From Erythrobacteraceae bacterium CCH12-C2 (GTDB taxonomy: Bacteria; Pseudomonadota; Alphaproteobacteria; Sphingomonadales; Sphingomonadaceae), in contig LSKF01000158.1 of assembly GCA_001556995.1 (NCBI GenBank), positions 1-19,398 on the forward strand: a stretch of DNA of 19,398 nt, in the 5' to 3' direction. The first letter of the stretch is position 1. Each line of letters opens with the position of its first letter. The notes beneath the pieces were generated by a model. The model was given only the letters and a program-made list of their open reading frames with translations. It was not told where the DNA came from and ran no database searches. The translations under genes were made by a program, and so were the position numbers. Positions 14,411 to 19,398 of this stretch are shown piece after piece.

Positions 14411-15073
14411 ATGCCTGCACCTTTGATCTCCCCCTCGATCCTCTCGGCCGACTTTGCCCGGCTGGGCGAAGAAGTGCGCGCGGTGGATGGTGCCGGAGCA
14501 GACTGGATCCATATTGATGTGATGGACGGGCATTTCGTGCCCAATATCACCATCGGCCCCGATGTGGTGAAGGCGCTGCGTCCGCACACCACCAAGCCGT
14601 TTGACGTCCACCTGATGATCGCTCCGGTCGATCCCTATCTCGCCGCCTTTGCTGATGCTGGCGCGGATATCATCACCGTCCACCCCGAGGCGGGCCCCCA
14701 CATCCACCGCTCGCTGCAAGCGATCAAGGCGCTGGGCAAGAAGGCGGGCGTCGTCATTAACCCCGGCACGCCGGTCGAGGTGCTCGACAATCTGATGGAC
14801 ATGGCCGACCTCATCCTGGTGATGAGCGTCAATCCCGGCTTCGGCGGGCAGAGCTTCATCCCTTCGCAGCTGGAGAAGGTCGCGCGCATCCGCTCGATGA
14901 TCACCCGCTCTGGCCGGGCGATCCATCTCGAGGTCGATGGCGGGGTCAATGCTGAAACGGCCCGGATGTGCGTTGAGGCGGGGGCCGATGTGCTGGTGGC
15001 AGGCTCGGCCACGTTCAAGGGCGGGCCAGACAATTACGCGGCCAATATCGCGGCGCTGAAGGGGGGCAGATAA
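14411..15073 (+). CDS. rpe: Ribulose-phosphate 3-epimerase
   Basis: Interconverts ribulose 5-phosphate and xylulose 5-phosphate in the pentose phosphate pathway, in the cytoplasm. At 220 aa with a TIM-barrel layout it has the usual length. Motifs: [13 protein letters not shown] (7-19), [19 protein letters not shown] (32-50) with metal ligands His34 and Asp36, DVHLMI with His67, [11 protein letters not shown] (141-151) and LEVDGGVN with Asp176. Asp36 and Asp176 are the acid/base pair. GSATF at 199-203 is the phosphate-binding loop. The ATG at 14411 follows AAAAAGG at a rather long 12 nt. The stop codon overlaps the next start in TAATG, which suggests translational coupling with the heparinase-like gene. 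Confidence 0.97.
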   Translation: MPAPLISPSILSADFARLGEEVRAVDGAGADWIHIDVMDGHFVPNITIGPDVVKALRPHTTKPFDVHLMIAPVDPYLAAFADAGADIITVHPEAGPHIHRSLQAIKALGKKAGVVINPGTPVEVLDNLMDMADLILVMSVNPGFGGQSFIPSQLEKVARIRSMITRSGRAIHLEVDGGVNAETARMCVEAGADVLVAGSATFKGGPDNYAANIAALKGGR

Positions 15074-16944
15074 TGGCCACCCTGCTGCGCACGCCGGCCT
15101 CTGTCCGTGCCGAGGCGCTGGTGGAGCGGGTTGCCGATAGTCCGACGCTCACGCTGGCCAGCACCGCCGAGCCCATGGCGGCGCCCGAGCCTGCGTCGCC
15201 GCCGCCGCAGGAGCCCTCGCGCGCTCTGGCGCTGAGTGATGTCATCGCGGTCAAGGATGGCCCCGGTGCAGCGCTGATCCGCATGGCGTATCGCATGGGC
15301 ATCCCGGGGCACGCCATCGCCGCCCCGTTCCGGCGGCCGCAGGCGCTGCGGGTGCTGGCGACGGTGGAAAGCCCCAATCGCGGCGACCGCGCGGCAGGCA
15401 CGGCGCTTCGGGCCGGGCATTTCCTGATCCACGGCGTACGTCTGCCGATCGCCAGCTTTGATTTTTCTCCGGCGGCGCACCATGCCCCCGGCGTTGAGCG
15501 GGTGGTGCACAGCTTTAGCTGGCTCGCCGATCTCGCCGCCGCCGCCTCGCGCACCGAGGCAACCGCGGTGGCCGAGCGGATCGCCGCCCAGTGGCTCCAT
15601 GCGCACAGCGAACCCGGCAAGGGACCTGCTTGGGAGGTAGAGTATGCCGGTCTCCGGCTGGTTGCCTGGCTGGTCCATGCGCCGCTGGTGCTGGGCGGCG
15701 GGGACAAGGGGCTGAAGTCCCGCCTGCTCGCTGCGATTGGCGAAACCGCGAACTGGCTCGACAAGCGCGCCCCGCGCGAAGGGGCGGGCTTCGGACAGGT
15801 GGCCGGCTGGGCGGGCGTGGTCGCCGCAGGCCTGCTGCTGCCGCATGGCAAGCCCCGGCGGCTCTATGGTGAGGCCGGCCTCGTCAAGGCGCTCGGCGAT
15901 ATGGTGGGCGAGGATGGCGGGGTGCTGTCGCGCTGCCCGGCAGCACAGCTCGATGCGATCCGGCTGCTCACCGATCTTCTCGCCTGTTACGCAGCGGTCG
16001 AAATCGCGCCGCCCCCCGCATTGGAGGTGATGCGCGAACTGCTCGTGCCGCCGCTGCTGGCGCTGCGCCATGGTGACGGCGCGCTCGGTAACTGGCAGGG
16101 TCAGGGCGCAATCGCCGCTGACCGGGTCAATGCCGTGATCGAGGCGAGCGGCGTGCGCACCCGCCCGCTCCACAGCGCGACCACTTGGGGCTATCAGCGG
16201 ATCAAGGCGGGCGAGACCCTGCTGCAATTCGACACCGCCCCGCCGCCGCGCGCCCGCCACGCCCGGGTCGGCTGCGCATCGACGCTGGCGTTCGAGCTGT
16301 CTGACGGGCCGGCGCGGGTGATCGTGAACTGCGGCGGCGCGGCGCTTGCCGGAGGGCAAGTCCCAGCGCGCATCGGGCAGGGCTTGCGCGCCACGGCGGC
16401 GTTCTCGACGCTGGTGCTCGATAATGCCAATTCAACCGCCGTTCTCCTCAATGGCCAGCTTGGCAAAGGGGTCGATACGGTCGAGGTGGACCGCCGTATG
16501 GTCGCAGGCCGCGGGCGCGAGGCGACCCGGATCGAGGCTGCCCATGATGGCTATGCCAGCCGCTTTGGCCTCACCCACCAGCGCATCCTTACCCTCTCAG
16601 GCGACGGCACGGAGCTGGCGGGCGAGGACATCCTTATCCCCACGAGCAAGAACGGCAAGCGCGGCAAGATCGGTTTCGCGATCCGCTTCCACCTGGGGCG
16701 TGGGGTCGAGGTGCAGCTTTCGGGCGACAAGCGCGGGGCGAGCCTGCTGCTCCCCGACGGTCGGCTCTGGCAATTCCGCCTGCGCGGCGATAGGGCGGGC
16801 GCGGGCGAGATCACCCTCTCCGCCGAGGACAGCCTGTGGGTCGACGGCGACGGCCGCCCGCACGCAACCGAGCAGCTGGTGATCGAGGGACTGGCATTGC
16901 GCAGCGGGGGCCAATTCTCCTGGCTGCTGAGAAAAACAGGGTAG
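15073..16944 (+). CDS. Heparinase II/III family protein
   Basis: The 623-aa product has the two-part layout of the heparinase II/III-like family. The N-terminal half is helical, Ala/Leu-rich and includes AWEVEYAGLRLVAWLVHAPLVLGG (about 194-217). The C-terminal beta-rich half starts near WGYQRIKAGETLLQFDTAPPP. It includes STLAFELSDGPARVIVNCGG, FSTLVLDNANSTAVL and a long run of strands to the end. Family members are polysaccharide lyases, but the alphaproteobacterial copies next to purH are uncharacterised as far as I know, and no signal peptide is evident here. An envelope- or exopolysaccharide-related role is inference only. The start overlaps the rpe stop (TAATG) and purH begins 9 nt downstream, so the three genes are likely co-transcribed. 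The first 55 residues are Pro/Ala-rich and may be a linker. Confidence 0.88.
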   Translation: MATLLRTPASVRAEALVERVADSPTLTLASTAEPMAAPEPASPPPQEPSRALALSDVIAVKDGPGAALIRMAYRMGIPGHAIAAPFRRPQALRVLATVESPNRGDRAAGTALRAGHFLIHGVRLPIASFDFSPAAHHAPGVERVVHSFSWLADLAAAASRTEATAVAERIAAQWLHAHSEPGKGPAWEVEYAGLRLVAWLVHAPLVLGGGDKGLKSRLLAAIGETANWLDKRAPREGAGFGQVAGWAGVVAAGLLLPHGKPRRLYGEAGLVKALGDMVGEDGGVLSRCPAAQLDAIRLLTDLLACYAAVEIAPPPALEVMRELLVPPLLALRHGDGALGNWQGQGAIAADRVNAVIEASGVRTRPLHSATTWGYQRIKAGETLLQFDTAPPPRARHARVGCASTLAFELSDGPARVIVNCGGAALAGGQVPARIGQGLRATAAFSTLVLDNANSTAVLLNGQLGKGVDTVEVDRRMVAGRGREATRIEAAHDGYASRFGLTHQRILTLSGDGTELAGEDILIPTSKNGKRGKIGFAIRFHLGRGVEVQLSGDKRGASLLLPDGRLWQFRLRGDRAGAGEITLSAEDSLWVDGDGRPHATEQLVIEGLALRSGGQFSWLLRKTG

Positions 16945-16953
16945 GTTTCCAGC

Positions 16954-18555
16954 ATGAGCGACAGTTTGATCAAGCGGGCGCTGCTGTCAGTGTCCGACAA
17001 GACCGGTTTGGCCGATCTTGGTGCGGCACTGGCCGCAAGGGGCGTGGAACTGGTCAGCACCGGGGGCACCGCCAAGGCGCTGCGTGATGCGGGGCTCAGC
17101 GTGAAGGACGTCTCGGACCTCACCGGCTTTCCCGAGATGATGGACGGACGGGTGAAGACCCTCCACCCCACGGTACACGGCGGCCTTCTCGCCCTGCGCG
17201 ACAACCCGGAACACGTCGCCGCCATGCAGGCCCACGGGATCGGCGCGATCGATCTTGTGGTGGTCAACCTCTACCCCTTCGAAGCGACCGTGGCGAAGGG
17301 CGCGGACCGCGCGGAGATCATCGAGAATATCGACATCGGCGGGCCTTCCATGGTGCGCTCGGCGGCGAAGAACCATGGCTTTGTGACGATCCTCACCGAC
17401 CCGGCTGATTACCCCGCGCTGCTGGCGGAAATGGAAGCGAACGGCGGCGCGACCAGCCAAGCCTTCCGCACCCGGATGGCTGGCAAGGCCTATGCCCGCA
17501 CCGCCGCCTATGACAGCGCGATTGCCAGCTGGTTCGCCTTCTCGCCCGCCGCGAGCGATGAGCCAACGCTGTTCCCCGACACGCTCCCGCTCGCCTTCAA
17601 GCGCGCCGACACGCTGCGCTATGGCGAAAACCCTCACCAGTCGGCGGCGATCTATGTTCCGCAAGTGGTGGGCACGGCCGGCGTGCCTCAAGCGGCGCAG
17701 CTGCAGGGCAAGGAGCTGTCCTACAACAACCTCAACGATGCCGATGCGGCGCTCGAATTGGCGGCAGAGTTTGCCGGGAAAGCCCCTGCGGTGGTTATCG
17801 TGAAGCACGCCAACCCCTGCGGCGTGGCCCAGTCCGGCACCTTGCTCGAGGCATGGCAGGCGGCGCTTGAATGCGATTCTGTCTCGGCCTTCGGCGGCAT
17901 CGTTGCGGTCAACACCGAGCTTGACGCCGCCACCGCCGAGGCGATCAGCGCGATCTTCACCGAAGTGGTAATTGCACCCAGCGTCTCGGCCGAAGCGAAG
18001 GAGATCTTCGCCAGAAAGAAGAACCTGCGCCTGCTCGAATGCGGCGCGCTGCCCAACCCGCGCCGCGGGGGCCTTGCGCTCAAGACCATCGCCGGGGGCG
18101 TGCTGATCCAGTCGCGCGATGCTGGGGCCGTCACCCCCGACGACCTCAAGGTGGTCACCAAACGCGCGCCCACCCAGCAGGAGCTCAAGGACTGCCTGTT
18201 CGCCTGGACCGTGGCCCGCCATGTGAAGTCGAACGCGATCGTCTATGCCAAGGACGGCGCGACCGCTGGGATCGGCGCAGGCCAGATGAACCGCCGCGAT
18301 TCGGCGCGGATCGCCGCGATCAAGGCGCGCGAGGCCGCCGAGACCTATGGCTGGCCCGCCCCGCGCACGGTCGGCAGCGCGGTCGCCTCGGACGCCTTCT
18401 TCCCCTTCGCCGACGGCCTAATAGCCGCCGCCGAAGCTGGCGCGACTGCGGTGATCCAGCCGGGCGGCTCGATCCGCGACGACGAAGTGATCGCTGCAGC
18501 GGATGAAGCGGGCCTCGCCATGGTGTTCACCGGGATGCGGCATTTCAGGCACTGA
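16954..18555 (+). CDS. purH: Bifunctional AICAR formyltransferase / IMP cyclohydrolase
   Basis: Catalyses the last two steps of de novo IMP synthesis: formylation of AICAR by 10-formyltetrahydrofolate, then ring closure. At 533 aa it is close to E. coli PurH (529). The N-terminal MGS-like cyclohydrolase domain shows [18 protein letters not shown] (9-26), STGGTAKAL (35-43) and [17 protein letters not shown] (64-80). [16 protein letters not shown] follows. The formyltransferase domain shows [11 protein letters not shown], the catalytic Lys284-His285 in [20 protein letters not shown], and the C-terminal [10 protein letters not shown] and [13 protein letters not shown]. The start ATG lies 9 nt after the heparinase-like stop, with a GGGTAGG overlapping that stop. 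A hairpin follows the stop codon. It is the last gene of the rpe operon. Confidence 0.98.
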   Translation: MSDSLIKRALLSVSDKTGLADLGAALAARGVELVSTGGTAKALRDAGLSVKDVSDLTGFPEMMDGRVKTLHPTVHGGLLALRDNPEHVAAMQAHGIGAIDLVVVNLYPFEATVAKGADRAEIIENIDIGGPSMVRSAAKNHGFVTILTDPADYPALLAEMEANGGATSQAFRTRMAGKAYARTAAYDSAIASWFAFSPAASDEPTLFPDTLPLAFKRADTLRYGENPHQSAAIYVPQVVGTAGVPQAAQLQGKELSYNNLNDADAALELAAEFAGKAPAVVIVKHANPCGVAQSGTLLEAWQAALECDSVSAFGGIVAVNTELDAATAEAISAIFTEVVIAPSVSAEAKEIFARKKNLRLLECGALPNPRRGGLALKTIAGGVLIQSRDAGAVTPDDLKVVTKRAPTQQELKDCLFAWTVARHVKSNAIVYAKDGATAGIGAGQMNRRDSARIAAIKAREAAETYGWPAPRTVGSAVASDAFFPFADGLIAAAEAGATAVIQPGGSIRDDEVIAAADEAGLAMVFTGMRHFRH

Positions 18556-18564
18556 TTGTTTGGT

Positions 18565-18582
18565 AGGGCGCCTCCGCGCCCT
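18565..18582 (+). terminator. Hairpin after purH, possible terminator
   Basis: AGGGCGC-CTCC-GCGCCCT forms a perfect 7-bp stem with a 4-nt loop, 10 bases after the purH stop. There is no U-run, so termination is inferred from the stem and the position. Confidence 0.5.
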
Positions 18583-18597
18583 CGTCCTCGCTGCATT

Positions 18598-18652
18598 TCG
18601 CGCGTGCCGCGCGAGCAGCTGCGCGCGGTCGCCCTTGCGGCCCGTCGGGCCG
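18598..18652. repeat. Cluster of GC-rich palindromes downstream of purH
   Basis: After the first hairpin come TCGCGCG-TGC-CGCGCGA (18598-18614), the palindrome GCAGCTGC (18615-18622) and CGGCCC-GTC-GGGCCG (18638-18652). The roughly 300-base gap from 18556 to 18854 contains no convincing gene. A less GC-rich segment after about 18720 is where a promoter for the downstream pair would be expected, but I cannot define one. Confidence 0.5.
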
Positions 18653-18854
18653 TTCGGTTCTTGTGGGTGGGTATTTCGCCCTGTCCTACGCCTCGCACGG
18701 CTCGGCCCGCCGCGTCCTTAAGCGCAACTATTTTTTGGCCGATACGTAACCACAACAGAGCCGCAACCTAACTGCGTCTGACCGTCATGTTCATGCCCAT
18801 GCAATTCGGCATCGGCCAAGGGCTGGCGGCAAACAACGAATCACGAGTACCCCC

Positions 18855-19040
18855 ATGCGCTTTCTCTCCTCTGACCTCTTTCGCAATTTCGGGATCGGCT
18901 TCATTGTCGGGACCGTGCTCGTTGTGGGCGCGAATGCGGAGAATTGGGACGGCGCGATGGCCTCGCCTGCGCAGGCTGCCGAGATGTTCGAGCTGCCCGC
19001 CCCCTCGGCCGAGTTCGTGATTGCGCCTGAAGGACGTTAG
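18855..19040 (+). CDS. Small exported protein upstream of msrA, function unknown
   Basis: A 61-aa frame beginning MRFLSSDLFRNFGIGFIVGT. A hydrophobic stretch at 13-25 ends in GANA before Glu29, so it reads as a signal peptide with an A-x-A site or as a single membrane anchor. The mature part would be only about 33 residues, acidic and Pro/Ala-rich. The stop is 3 bases before the msrA start, which supports an operon and makes this a real gene rather than chance. No good Shine-Dalgarno is visible before the ATG. I do not recognise a family. It could be a leader or a small partner of the exported MsrA. Confidence 0.6.
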   Translation: MRFLSSDLFRNFGIGFIVGTVLVVGANAENWDGAMASPAQAAEMFELPAPSAEFVIAPEGR

Positions 19041-19043
19041 AAA

Positions 19044-19398
19044 ATGGATCGCATTGCTGTTCTGCTTGCCGCTGGCTCGCTGGCGTTGAGCGCTTGCGCT
19101 GGCCCGGCCATCGCGGCGGAAGACCCCGTCAACGCCCCTGCCGCCACCCGCGTCGCCAAGGAGGAAAAGGGCCTCAAGACCGCGATCTTCGCGGGCGGCT
19201 GCTTCTGGGGCGTCGAAGGCGTGTTCAGCCACGTGAAGGGCGTCAAATCCGCGGTCTCGGGCTTTCACGGCGGTAACGCTGCGACGGCCAAATACGACAT
19301 CATCACCAGCGGCCTCACCGATCACGCCGAATCCGTGAAGGTCACCTATGATCCGGCAGTGGTGCGCTATGATGAACTGCTGCGGATCTTCTTCTCGG
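19044..19398 (+). CDS. msrA: Peptide-methionine (S)-S-oxide reductase, exported, partial (runs off right edge)
   Basis: The first 118 residues are visible and the frame is open to the window end. MsrA reduces methionine-S-sulfoxide in oxidised proteins. The domain begins LKTAIFAGGCFWGVEGVF, with catalytic Cys53 in GGCFWG, followed by GVKSAVSGFHGG, a TDHAESVKVTYDP block and YDELLRIFFS, all family-typical. The N-terminus is an export signal: MDR, a hydrophobic core, then LSAC (15-18), which fits a lipobox with Cys18. A conventional cleavage after AIAA (about residue 25) is the alternative. The enzyme therefore acts in the periplasm or on the envelope and is not the usual cytoplasmic MsrA. It is preceded at 3 nt by a small exported protein. 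An MsrB domain or partner may lie beyond the edge. Confidence 0.9.
   Translation, partial: MDRIAVLLAAGSLALSACAGPAIAAEDPVNAPAATRVAKEEKGLKTAIFAGGCFWGVEGVFSHVKGVKSAVSGFHGGNAATAKYDIITSGLTDHAESVKVTYDPAVVRYDELLRIFFS

Overview
The window looks like an ordinary chromosomal stretch from a high-GC alphaproteobacterium. The best guess is Sphingomonadales, in the Erythrobacter/Porphyrobacter neighbourhood. This rests on recognition of protein styles (a PutA without a DNA-binding domain, an rpe - heparinase II/III-like - purH block, small exported conserved proteins) and on an inverted intergenic repeat of a kind I associate with sphingomonads. No database search was run. I see no rRNA, tRNA, CRISPR array, transposase, integrase or phage gene.

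Layout from left to right. (1) The 5' end of an exported protein runs off the left edge on the minus strand, divergent from glpX (class II fructose-1,6-bisphosphatase). (2) Convergent to glpX is a TonB-like energy transducer on the minus strand, followed by an A+T-richer gap and a YciI-like protein. (3) putA (proline to glutamate, 1043 aa) follows. Its upstream gap holds a perfect 11-bp tandem repeat and a 17-nt palindrome. Next comes a small exported protein with a His...Asn-Cys pattern, which overlaps tail-to-tail with a chlorite-dismutase-family heme protein. (4) dcd (dCTP deaminase) and a saccharopine-dehydrogenase-like/trans-acting enoyl reductase family gene follow; the latter lies between two different inverted intergenic repeats. 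(5) A TonB-dependent receptor of ZnuD (zinc) type sits on the minus strand, with a Zur-like operator candidate just upstream. (6) A diacylglycerol-kinase-family lipid kinase is followed by a protein with a nucleotidyltransferase-like GS...D...D signature that may resemble Tam41, then a convergent DUF2141 exported protein. (7) rpe, a heparinase II/III-like gene and purH form a tight apparent operon. (8) After a hairpin-rich gap, a small exported protein and an exported, possibly lipid-anchored MsrA run off the right edge.

Functional picture: mostly central metabolism (gluconeogenesis, pentose phosphate, purine and pyrimidine nucleotides, proline catabolism), with envelope functions interspersed (metal uptake, lipid phosphorylation, periplasmic repair). 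Nothing is a clear defence or mobile system. The most interesting lead is the lipid kinase plus putative CTP:phosphatidate cytidylyltransferase-like pair. Next are the ZnuD-like receptor with its operator candidate, the Cld-family protein that keeps the expected heme-pocket Arg, and the exported His/Cys protein.
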